From Mesostigma viride (Eukaryota; Streptophyta; Mesostigmatophyceae; Mesostigmatales; Mesostigmataceae): DNA of 60,000 nt. Positions 11,138 to 23,100 of the stretch are shown here, one piece after another (the stretch's first letter is position 1; every line of letters begins with the position of its first letter). The notes under the pieces are model-generated. The model was given only the letters and a program-made list of their open reading frames with translations, was not told where the DNA came from and made no database searches. The position numbers were made by a program, and so were the translations under genes. The stretch is from positions 3,096,837 through 3,156,836 of the forward strand of contig RPFO01000213.1 in NCBI GenBank assembly GCA_009746045.1. The letters run 5' to 3'.

Positions 11138-14100
11138 ATGTCTTGGATCCGGTCGGCCTTCTCGGGCGTTACTTCGGCAGCAGGGAACGTCCGAAAAGCT
11201 GCGGAAAATGTGGCTGGGCAGTTTCAAGACCGCTTGGTGAGTAGCTCGCAAATATCCAACCTTCTTGTGGTTGCAATGGGTTGGTCAATTACTACGTCCC
11301 TAAAAGTATTACTTCCTCTCAGATGCCGGCTTGTCTGGTAATTTCTGCTCAGTTAGGGATACGCATAGCCTTACGTGCTATTTACTCAACTTTTCCTCTC
11401 GCTATATAACCCGGCATTCAACATGTGTTTCTTCGTCCACGTAAAGTCATCCATGCACCTACCGGCAGTGCATGATGGGGAAGGCTGTGTATGACTGTGC
11501 TAGGTGCGTTCCACCAAGCAATCCCAATGCTCTATTCCAGGCCAGCGGTGATTTGAATCCCCTCGGTACCCCTTTAGGCCCTGCCATGGTTTGTGCACCA
11601 CACGCCACCCACGAATCGTCGTAGTCTGTGTATTCTACCCGCCCCTTACCGCGCTTGTATCACTCCGCAACATACGGCCGTTCATCCCAAGCCACGTACT
11701 GTCATCATGAACGATTGATTAAGGTCATCAGCTTAGAAATGACCACCAAAAGCGACAAGATGGCCAGGCCACACATTCATTTCGTGATAAATTCGTCAAA
11801 TCATCCCCCACCACAGAGCGCAAACTGTGCTCAGCCGGCCCTGATCACAGGACATCAAAACGGATGATGTTGATTTGCAGCCTGCGTGATTATTTATTAA
11901 GTCGTTATTTGAGGATGAATCACCACCTGCAGTTCTACTAAGACATCCCTAATATATGACCACCAGTTACGATCACACTACGGACATGCCTATTGGTGCT
12001 ACCACCACATGGCCAGGCCGGCAGTCATGGAGTTGGTTTCTGACTTGAAATTCACCCACCGCCACCCACTGCTAACGCTGCATGGCTCATCCCTGATCAT
12101 CACGTTCGCATGGCAAGTCACCCCAACCGCTTGACAGCTCAAACCCCAACCCCTGACAAATCCCCAACACTCCATGGTCATTTCTCCCCTCCACCCCACC
12201 CCCACCACCATGCCCCCTCATGCCCAGGCCGGCAAGCACTACACCAGCTTCAAGGACGCGAGCGTGCGGCTTGAACGCGTCGCGCTGGACATGCGGGGGG
12301 AGCAGCGGCTCATGTCCTTGCAGCGCTGGCTGAGCGCGTTGCGGGATGTGACCCCTGCGGGCGTGGGCACGGGGGGAGGGCCGCCCGTTGGGGAGGCCTC
12401 GCTCCGCTCCAGCTTGGACGGGGAGGGGGGGGACGGTGCGGTCCCTGCAAGCTCCGCCAAGCAGGTGTGTTACCGCTAGGGTCGCTAGTACTACCACGTG
12501 AGCAGGTGTGTTTTTCTTTCATCCGCAGGCTCAAAATGTCGGCGTATGCTGGTCTCATCAGTGTATGCTCTTCTCATCTGAATGGCACTGTTTGTACTTT
12601 TCACCGGTGGTGGTTTTTTTATTCAGGAGACTTTTTGAGGGTTTCTTGCCCATGTTTGGTATTCTATGTATGTTGCCCGTGTTTGGTATTCTGGCTGCTG
12701 TTGCTGGTTGTGCTCCGTTGTTGTGCATCCACTGGTCCTGCATGATGTGGCTGTGCATCCACCGGTCCTGCATGATGTGGCTGTGCATCCACCGGTCCTG
12801 CATGATGTGGCTGTGCATCCACCGGTCCTGCATGATGTGGCTGTGCATCCACCGGTCCTGCATGATGTGGTTGTGCATCCACCGGTCCTGCATGATGTGG
12901 CCGTGCATCCACCGGTCCTGCATGATGTGGCTGTGCATCCACCGGTCCTGCATGATGTGGTTGTGCATCAACCAACGGTATGGCCCGCTCCTCATGTCAT
13001 GGCCTTGGCCCTGTGGCCTTGTGGCTGTGGCGCTGGCCGTGTGGCTGTCGTGCTTGTTCTAATACATACGCCTGTGCCCTTGTGGCGGTCGCGTTTGCTG
13101 CATCATATCGTATACGTCTGTTGATACGTCTATTGACTTCCAGGTTCTCTTCTATGACCCCGACATCAGCAGTGAGCCGCTCACCTTTCGTGACGTCTTC
13201 CTGTGCAGCTGCGCGCTGGAGAATATCGCCACCACCATCGTACGTGAATGATGGCGTTCATGGTGACATTGCCCCGGTTGTCCCTAGGTTGTGAGGTGGG
13301 ATGGGATGGGGAGCATCGCCACCACCATCGTGCGTGAATGATGGCACTAGCGGGGGCACGGCCCCGGTCATCGTTTGGTGGCATGATGGTGTGCGGTGGA
13401 GAACATCGCCGCCATCCCAGCTCGTGGGAAATGCTGCGCTCGCGTGGGGGCAACTCCATATGGCGTGGTTGGCTGGGCTAGAGAACTCTGTAGGGGGACA
13501 CTATCACCCCTACGCTCCAATTGGAACAGCGAGTACCCACACTAGGAAAGCTTATACTACCTACTAGTAGTACCTGCTTATCCCCTTAGGTGGCCTGGTC
13601 GGGCGGTTTGCAAGGCGTTTTGATAGTAGGAGCACAGGCTTTGGGTTCAAGGTAGGGCAAGGGAGGGAGAGCGGGGTATGGGTGGGTAGTAGGTGTTGCG
13701 TGGGTGGGGGACGTGTTTGGTGGCATGTTTGTGTATCGCAATTTATTGTTGGAGCAAGTTTTCCAGCTCGCTACTAGTCTGTGCTTCTGCGGCTGAAGAA
13801 GCTTGACGGTACCCTGGCATGGGGTTCCGATCACGCTCTTGGCTGCCTTGGCATGCCAGCATCTTATTTTACACTCTCTGTCTGGTTGCAAACCACTTGG
13901 CTTATTGTGGGTATGGCAATTGTTTGCTGTTACCGTGATGCTGCCAACACCTCACTAGCCGCCGAGAGACGCTGTTTATGTTGTGATGGCCACGTGCTCT
14001 GCCCTTCCCTCTTTGTTTTGCGAACCTTCGCACCCATGTTGTGATCAGACTTAAGGGCGCTGCCATATCCGAAGGCGGAGCGTAGAGGAGCGCCTTTTCC

Positions 14101-17100
14101 AGTACCCTAGCTCATGCTGCTACCTTCATGCATGTTTCCTGATCCCCAACATGGGGTGCAGGAGATGCCAGTATGTTAGCATGGTGATGCCAATGCTCTA
14201 ACCAGTACCGGATGCGGCGGTTGCCCCCACTTTATTTTCTGACCCGCCCGGCCGCAGGTGGAGGAGGTAGGCAACAGCGATGCTGTTGTCAGTGCCTTCT
14301 CCTATTATTAGTTATTCCTTATCAGTATTGCCTTGTCCTTGCTTATCCCTATGCTTCCTGATCCCTTCGGCTGCAGGTGGAGAAGATGGGCAAAAGCGAT
14401 GCTCTAATTCGTGCCTCATCCTCGCTTATCCCTAACTCTCCTGACCCCTCGGCCGCAGGTGGAGGAGATGCCCATGGAGGAGGAGGAGGGCGTGCTGCTG
14501 GAGCTGTTCGGCCTCACCCTGACAGGGACCCCCCAGCAGCACACGCAGCTGCTCGAGTACCTCAAGGCCATCTCGCTCGCGGTCGCATCGTCGAGGGAGG
14601 AGGAGGAGGAGAGCAATGTGCGTGGGGGACGTGGGAACACAGTATGCTTTAGTGACCTTGGGTGGAAGGAGGAGGAGGAGAGCGGTGTGCGTGGGGGACG
14701 TGGGAACACAGTATGCTTTAGTGACCTTGGGTGGAAGGAGGAGGAGGAGAGCAATGTGCGTGGGGGACGTGGGAACACAGTATGCTTTAGTGACCTTGGG
14801 TGGAAGGAGGAGGAGGAGAGCGGTGTGCGTGGGGGACGTGGGAACACAGTATGCTTTAGTGACCTTGGGTGGAAGGAGGAGGAGGAGAGCGGTGTGCGTG
14901 GGGGACGTGGGAACACAGTATGCTTTAGTGACCTTGGGTGGAAGGAGGAGGAGGAGAGCGGTGTGCGTGGGGGACGTGGGAACACAGTATGCTTTAGTGA
15001 CCTTGGGTGGAAGGAGGAGGAGGAGAGCAATGTGCGTGGGGGACGTGGGAACACAGTATGCTTTAGTGACCTTGGGTGGAAGGAGGAGGAGGAGAGCGGT
15101 GTGCGTGGGGGACGTGGGAACACAGTATGCTTTAGTGACCTTGGGTGGAAGGAGGAGGAGGAGAGCGGTGTGCGTGGGGGACGTGGGAACACAGTATGCT
15201 TTAGTGACCTTGGGTGGAAGGAGGAGGAGGAGAGCAATGTGCGTGGGGGACGTGGGAACACAGTATGCTTTAGTGACCTTGGGTGGAAGGAGGAGGAGGA
15301 GAGCAATGTGCGTGGGGGACGTGGGAACACAGTATGCTTTAGTGACCTTGGGTGGAAGGAGGAGGAGGAGAGCAATGTGCGTGGGGGACGTGGGAACACA
15401 GTATGCTTTAGTGACCTTGGGTGGAAGGAGGAGGAGGAGAGCGGTGTGCGTGGGGGACGTGGGAACACAGTATGCTTTAGTGACCTTGGGTGGAAGGAGG
15501 AGGAGGAGAGCGGTGTGCGTGGGGGACGTGGGAACACAGTATGCTTTAGTGACCTTGGGTGGAAGGAGGAGGAGGAGAGCGGTGTGCGTGGGGGACGTGG
15601 GAACACAGTATGCTTTAGTGACCTTGGGTGGAAGGAGGAGGAGGAGAGCGGTGTGCGTGGGGGACGTGGGAACACAGTATGCTTTAGTGACCTTGGGTGG
15701 AAGGAGGAGGAGGAGAGCAATGTGCGTGGGGGACGTGGGAACACAGTATGCTTTAGTGACCTTGGGTGGAAGGAGGAGGAGGAGAGCGGTGTGCGTGGGG
15801 GACGTGGGAACACAGTATGCTTTAGTGACCTTGGGTGGAAGGAGGAGGAGGAGAGCAATGTGCGTGGGGGACGTGGGAACACAGTATGCTTTAGTGACCT
15901 TGGGTGGAAGGAGGAGGAGGAGAGCGGTGTGCGTGGGGGACGTGGGAACACAGTATGCTTTAGTGACCTTGGGTGGAAGGAGGAGGAGGAGAGCGGTGTA
16001 GGTGGGGGACGTGGGAACACAGTATGCTTTAGTGACCTTGGGTGGAAGGAGGAGGAGGAGAGCGGTGTGCGTGGGGGACGTGGGAACACAGTATGCTTTA
16101 GTGACCTTGGGTGGAAGGAGGAGGAGGAGAGCAATGTGCGTGGGGGACGTGGGAACACAGTATGCTTTAGTGACCTTGGGTGGAAGGAGGAGGAGGAGAG
16201 CGGTGTGCGTGGGGGACGTGGGAACACAGTATGCTTTAGTGACCTTGGGTGGAAGGAGGAGGAGGAGAGCGGTGTGCGTGGGGGACGTGGGAACACAGTA
16301 TGCTTTAGTGACCTTGGGTGGAAGGAGGAGGAGGAGAGCGGTGTGCGTGGGGGACGTGGGAACACAGTATGCTTTAGTGACCTTGGGTGGAAGGAGGAGG
16401 AGGAGAGCAATGTGCGTGGGGGACGTGGGAACACAGTATGCTTTAGTGACCTTGGGTGGAAGGAGGAGGAGGAGAGCAATGTGCGTGGGGGACGTGGGAA
16501 CACAGTATGCTTTAGTGACCTTGGGTGGAAGGAGGAGGAGGAGAGCAATGTGCGTGGGGGACGTGGGAACACAGTATGCTTTAGTGACCTTGGGTGGAAG
16601 GAGGAGGAGGAGAGCGGTGTGCGTGGGGGACGTGGGAACACAGTATGCTTTAGTGACCTTGGGTGGAAGGAGGAGGAGGAGAGCAATGTGCGTGGGGGAC
16701 GTGGGAACACAGTATGCTTTAGTGACCTTGGGTGGAAGGAGGAGGAGGAGAGCGGTGTGCGTGGGGGACGTGGGAACACAGTATGCTTTAGTGACCTTGG
16801 GTGGAAGGAGGAGGAGGAGAGCAATGTGCGTGGGGGACGTGGGAACACAGTATGCTTTAGTGACCTTGGGTGGAAGGAGGAGGAGGAGAGCAATGTGCGT
16901 GGGGGACGTGGGAACACAGTATGCTTTAGTGACCTTGGGTGGAAGGAGGAGGAGGAGAGCAATGTGCGTGGGGGACGTGGGAACACAGTATGCTTTAGTG
17001 ACCTTGGGTGGAAGGAGGAGGAGGAGAGCAATGTGCGTGGGGGACGTGGGAACACAGTATGCTTTAGTGACCTTGGGTGGAAGGAGGAGGAGGAGAGCGG

Positions 17101-20100
17101 TGTGCGTGGGGGACGTGGGAACACAGTATGCTTTAGTGACCTTGGGTGGAAGGAGGAGGAGGAGAGCGGTGTGCGTGGGGGACGTGGGAACACAGTATGC
17201 TTTAGTGACCTTGGGTGGAAGGAGGAGGAGGAGAGCGGTGTGCGTGGGGGACGTGGGAACACAGTATGCTTTAGTGACCTTGGGTGGAAGGAGGAGGAGG
17301 AGAGCAATGTGCGTGGGGGACGTGGGAACACAGTATGCTTTAGTGACCTTGGGTGGAAGGAGGAGGAGGAGAGCAATGTGCGTGGGGGACGTGGGAACAC
17401 AGTATGCTTTAGTGACCTTGGGTGGAAGGAGGAGGAGGAGAGCAATGTGCGTGGGGGACGTGGGAACACAGTATGCTTTAGTGACCTTGGGTGGAAGGAG
17501 GAGGAGGAGAGCGGTGTGCGTGGGGGACGTGGGAACACAGTATGCTTTAGTGACCTTGGGTGGAAGGAGGAGGAGGAGAGCAATGTGCGTGGGGGACGTG
17601 GGAACACAGTATGCTTTAGTGACCTTGGGTGGAAGGAGGAGGAGGAGAGCAATGTGCGTGGGGGACGTGGGAACACAGTATGCTTTAGTGACCTTGGGTG
17701 GAAGGAGGAGGAGGAGAGCAATGTGCGTGGGGGACGTGGGAACACAGTATGCTTTAGTGACCTTGGGTGGAAGGAGGAGGAGGAGAGCAATGTGCGTGGG
17801 GGACGTGGGAACACAGTATGCTTTAGTGACCTTGGGTGGAAGGAGGAGGAGGAGAGCGGTGTGCGTGGGGGACGTGGGAACACAGTATGCTTTAGTGACC
17901 TTGGGTGGAAGGAGGAGGAGGAGAGCGGTGTGCGTGGGGGACGTGGGAACACAGTATGCTTTAGTGACCTTGGGTGGAAGGAGGAGGAGGAGAGCAATGT
18001 GCGTGGGGGACGTGGGAACACAGTATGCTTTAGTGACCTTGGGTGGAAGGAGGAGGAGGAGAGCAATGTGCGTGGGGGACGTGGGAACACAGTATGCTTT
18101 AGTGACCTTGGGTGGAAGGAGGAGGAGGAGAGCAATGTGCGTGGGGGACGTGGGAACACAGTATGCTTTAGTGACCTTGGGTGGAAGGAGGAGGAGGAGA
18201 GCGGTGTGCGTGGGGACGTGGGAACACAGTATGCTTTAGTGACCTTGGGTGGAAGGAGGAGGAGGAGAGCGGTGTGCGTGGGGGACGTGGGAACACAGTA
18301 TGCTTTAGTGACCTTGGGTGGAAGGAGGAGGAGGAGAGCGGTGTGCGTGGGGGACGTGGGAACACAGTATGCTTTAGTGACCTTGGGTGGAAGGAGGAGG
18401 AGGAGAGCGGTGTGCGTGGGGGACGTGGGAACACAGTATGCTTTAGTGACCTTGGGTGGAAGGAGGAGGAGGAGAGCGGTGTGCGTGGGGGACGTGGGAA
18501 CACAGTATGCTTTAGTGACCTTGGGTGGAAGGAGGAGGAGGAGAGCGGTGTAGGTGGGGGGACACTCTGTCTAGGGACCTTGGGTGTGTAGCTATGTGGT
18601 CCATCCTATTTGCGATAGTAGGGGGAAGGGGATAAGGTTAACAAGAGTATCGCGGGGGAAGGGAAGGTCAATCTATCGTGTTACGTTATGTGGGGGGAAG
18701 GGACACAACAATGTTATCGTGACCTTGGGTTTGTGGTTTCCCGCCATTTCCATGGTGGGGAAGCTCTGTGCGGTGGGTGGGGAAGCGCTGGATGTTGCAG
18801 GGGGGTGCAGCCGGTTATAGAGTACACATCGCCAATGGCTCTCGGTTCGCCCCACGGAGGGTGGAGACACAAAGCACTTTTGGCTTGGAATCTACGCACC
18901 CACCCAGTGGCCTGGCAACACTGTAGTATGCTTCTGTAACCTTGGGGTTTGCCGCCTAGCTCCTTGTGGTGAATGGGGACTGCCAGGTACCAGAGTTTCG
19001 TGCCTCAGAGTGCACACAGGCAAGTAGCAGCCGTCCAGTGTCCACCTAATATGATTTATGGCACACAGGCAAGTGGCAGCCGTCCAGTGTCCACCTAATA
19101 TGATTTATGGCACACAGGCAAGTGGCAGCCGTCCACCTCATGAGCTTTGGAACGATGCGCGGAGATCTTGCCTACGCAAACCTGGTCAACTGAGTGGCAG
19201 ACCCCATGGTAGACGACAGGGGCGTTGTTCGCCAAGTGCTACACCAAGAGACCAAGTTAATTCAACGGCTGCTGCGTCCCACGGGCGGGTGGCATTAAGC
19301 CGTCAGCACGGGTTGTTATCTACTAATTAATCTGCCGTTGGTCTGGTAGCTGGTTGCATTCATGAACGGAGGGTGGTGGAGGGTCATCCTCGCAATCTGG
19401 AAATACAATATAGGGCACCGGGTGTGATACAGAAGCCAACATGTCAGTCACCATCCATTTCTACTCCCAAGAATGTTATGTTACAGTTATGCTTCTGTTC
19501 AGATCGCAGCTTGTGGCATGGTAACTGGAAGGTGTCTCATGGAGCCCACGCTCCATCCCCCCTGTTGTGGACAGCTGGCATGGACCGGTACCTGAAAATT
19601 TTCATGCTGGCGTGCGTTACTGTCCCCTTGGCCTGTTGTCTCCCATTGGGTGGGCTGCGCAGGCCAACCATGAGGAGGTGATCGAGGCTGTGCGCTGCGC
19701 CATGTCCGCCCTCAAGCACCGATCCGAGGACGAAAGGTATGCACTCCAAGAGCTTGGCGTGAGGTTCGTTGTTTTCCTCGTTTAATGGCGTGGTGGGTGT
19801 CATAATGGAAGTTGTCGCTTGTGATCCAAGTGTTCCAACGTCAGGTCTGTTGTCGTGATACGTACAACTGGATGTGCATCCTTTGCGTCCATATCAATGT
19901 TACGGTGGAGATTTGCATGCCAGTTTCTTTTTCCTCTACCCATGCTATCCAAAGTTAAGCTCCGTACGTCACCTGGATTCGGCCTTGCTCACCAGTCTCC
20001 TGGCTTGCTCGCTCGCTTGCTCATTTGTTTGCTTGCTCGCTCACTCATTTGCTTGTTCACTTGCTCGCTTGCTCATTTGTTCGCTTGCTCGCTGGCTCAT

Positions 20101-23100
20101 TTGCTCGCTCGCTCGCTTACACGCGGTCCCGTTGGGGAGCGCGCTTGCGAGCATGTCGCCTCTTTGGCTGCCGGCGTACAAACCACCTTTCCTCGCCAGG
20201 CGCTCGACCACTTGCCATGGTACTCTCCCCACACTGGCATGCACCCGTTACGGCCTGGTTGCGTCATGTCGATCCCCAATGACGTATGCACTCAGCCTCT
20301 TGCACTCACCCACCTCTCATGCCCGCGTTCCTTCCATGGTAAGTGCCCACCATCTGCAGGCTGGACGCGGCCATGTCCACCACCAAGGACATACGTGCTT
20401 ACCTCTATGTACTCAACCACCTCTCACCCTCTCATCGTATTACTCCTCCCCCTCTCACAGGCTGGACGCAGTCATGTCCACCACCAAGGAGATCATGGCG
20501 CGCCGCCTCTCGCGCAACGTGAGCCGCGACCAGGCGGGTGGCAGCAATTCGTTGGAGGACGACGACGAGGAGCTGGGGGGCGATGGGTCGGAGCCGGTGC
20601 TGCTGGGTAACAACGCTCCCTTGGTGGAGGTATGCCCGGGGGGGGGTTAGACCTGGAACGGCGTGCTCTGGCAGCATATGATGTTGATACATAGCATATG
20701 ATGATATGATCAGATAATGATGATATGATGCTGGCATAGTTTGTGCCATCACTATCTGGGATCTATGTGCTCTCTTTCATGGATGCGCCATCTTTGGAAT
20801 TACTGTCAAATGAGTAGTCTTGGGTTTGACCGGGCCAAGTGGGGAATTTCCCGGAGACTAATTATTACTGGTGCCCCCCCCCCCCCCCCGGTGCTTACCA
20901 CCGCGCAGTGCATAATTCAACAACGCACCATCCACCTGCGCACAAACGAATATCTCGGCACCACACCACACCTCTACTCTTTTCTTCTTACTCTTCTTTT
21001 AGGCTTTTCACTCTTGCATGCCCAGCGGTGCCACATGGGGTTGATGGCCAGCGCTGATTTCGGAGGTCCTCTTGCCATACATGGTGCCACGGTCAGGTGT
21101 GGTGGCTTAGGGCACTGCTTTTGCAGGGGTTATTCATGTGGTATCTAACCATCTTGGTCAATAGAAATCTTGTAAATTTTAGGGGTAAAATTAGCAGTAG
21201 GCACTAGTGTGGAGGCACGTTCCTTAGACAAAAGTATAAGTCGGCACTCCGCAGGTTCTATATCGCACACTTTTAGTCTTTAGGTGTTGTGCTCTATCGG
21301 ATGAGTTCTTCATGGCTGCTTCATCTTGTGCTGGCTGGAAACCCCCACACCATGCTCCTTCCGCCCCCCCCCCCCTTGTCTCCCCCATACAATGCCGCCC
21401 CCCCCCCCCCCCCCCCCCCTCCTCTCCCCAGACTGTGACGCGCACGGCCGAAGCGCTCGAGCTGGCGCAGCAGCTGTGCTACACCGCGTACACACGGGTG
21501 GACCCGCAGCGACGCGAGGCTCGCGCACAGAAGCTGCAGCAGATGGTGCGGATGGCGGGCGCAGCCCTACCCCGTGCACTCTAGACAGTTTATCGGAGCC
21601 TGCAGCAGATGGTGCGGGGTATTTGAACAGTGGGTTTTGCCGGCGATGAATTTGCACAGAGCAGTGGTTGTGCTGCGAGTGTGATGGGTCGAAAGTATTG
21701 TTCATGATCCCCGTGACGTGAGTTCTGACAAATCCTAGTTTATTTGTCAAAACGGGCAAAACCTCTGCCGCCAACGTGCTGGTCCTTTACCGCATTTGTC
21801 AGCTCTTAAACGATTATTGGAGCACATCCCATGCATTACCCTGTACCGCTGTACTCCTGTGCCTAGATCCGGGTGGCCTCATTAATATACCCATCCTCCT
21901 TGGCCCTCACTGTTCGTACGCCAAACGGTCATTCGTCCTCCGCACTAGCTTTCTCACGTCCCACCTGTCTGCACAGACACCTGCACTTTGTGGCGCTTCG
22001 TTTAGCAATCGCCGCGCCCTCTGGATGCCACTGCTGGTTGCATGTTGTTTGGCAGCCGCCCAGCTCACCTTCGGGATGCCTTGTGCTGCTTGCGCATGCC
22101 CCCCACTTTTGCCCTCTCACTTGGCATTCCCCCTGCGCGAGTGGCCAGGGTGCGGCCATGGAGGAACGGAGGCGCATGGTGATGGCAACGATCGGGGAGT
22201 GCAAGGAACAGCTCGCGCACAGCCAGTAAGTGCACACGGGTGGCGGTTTGCAGTGAGGGTTGCTGGTGGTGTGCAAAGAAGCGCAGGCGCACAGCTAGAT
22301 AGTGCCGGAAGGCCATGGCTCTTCGTGCCTCTGGTGGTGTCCATGCTGTAGTCGCTTGCTGCGGCGGAGTCTGTCGTTGCCGCAATAGCTGGATATGCCG
22401 TAGTGGCACTCCCACATGCCTAATTCCTGACCAATGGCAATGTTCCTAATATGGTGGCTTATTTCCGAAGAAAATGGCAAGTATTTGTGTGTGTGTCTCT
22501 TTGCTTAGTATTTGTGTGCCTGTGTCTGTGCCTGTGTCTGTGCCTGTGCGTGTGCTTGTGCTTGTGTGTCTGTGTGTGCATGCATGTGTGTGGCCTGTGC
22601 ATGCATACACGTTTGTGCGCCCAGCCTGAAAGGCGGTTAAAATCCAGTTGCACCAGACGCACATCCTTCCCATCTTTTTGCGTGCACATCCTCACCCCGG
22701 GATCGGTGGTTAGGTGCAACCTCCTTCCTCTCATTGTTGTGTGCAAGCTTCATCCTCTCATCCTGCGTCACGTCTGCCTATGGGCCAGCCTTGCATGCCC
22801 TCAGTTCCCGCATCTACCATTTTCTGTTGGCCCCCTGCTGCCTGCCGCTAGAACTATCCTTGGTTATGTACCCTCCCACGTGTGTGTACACGGTGCTCAC
22901 ACACTCGATTGCAATGGGTGCCGGCTGCTAGCTGCTAGACCAAGGCTGCATCGTATCTGATCTCCTGTTTCTGCCTAGCGACCCATCCCCCCACCTCCTT
23001 TGCGTCCACCTCCTTCTCATGCCAGCCGCGAAAAGGAGAAGCCGTTGTAAAACCCTGAAGTCCTCATGCATGCCCCCATCCCATCCCCTCTTGCATGCCA

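Noticed and set aside
12508-13124. Repeat proteins from the 30-bp minisatellite on either strand
   Set aside because: They are frame-neutral repeats within intron 2, between exons that join in phase.
14411-18553. A 1,380-residue ORF with 23-residue repeats as a real repetitive protein, and the 1,247-residue ORF on the opposite strand
   Set aside because: The unit is 69 bp with no stop in several frames, so long ORFs arise on both strands automatically. The conserved family sequence resumes at 19663 in phase with the first donor. I keep only the possibility of partial inclusion as a finding.
14597-18560. CRISPR-like array
   Set aside because: Units are directly joined without unique spacers, and the context is a spliced eukaryotic gene.
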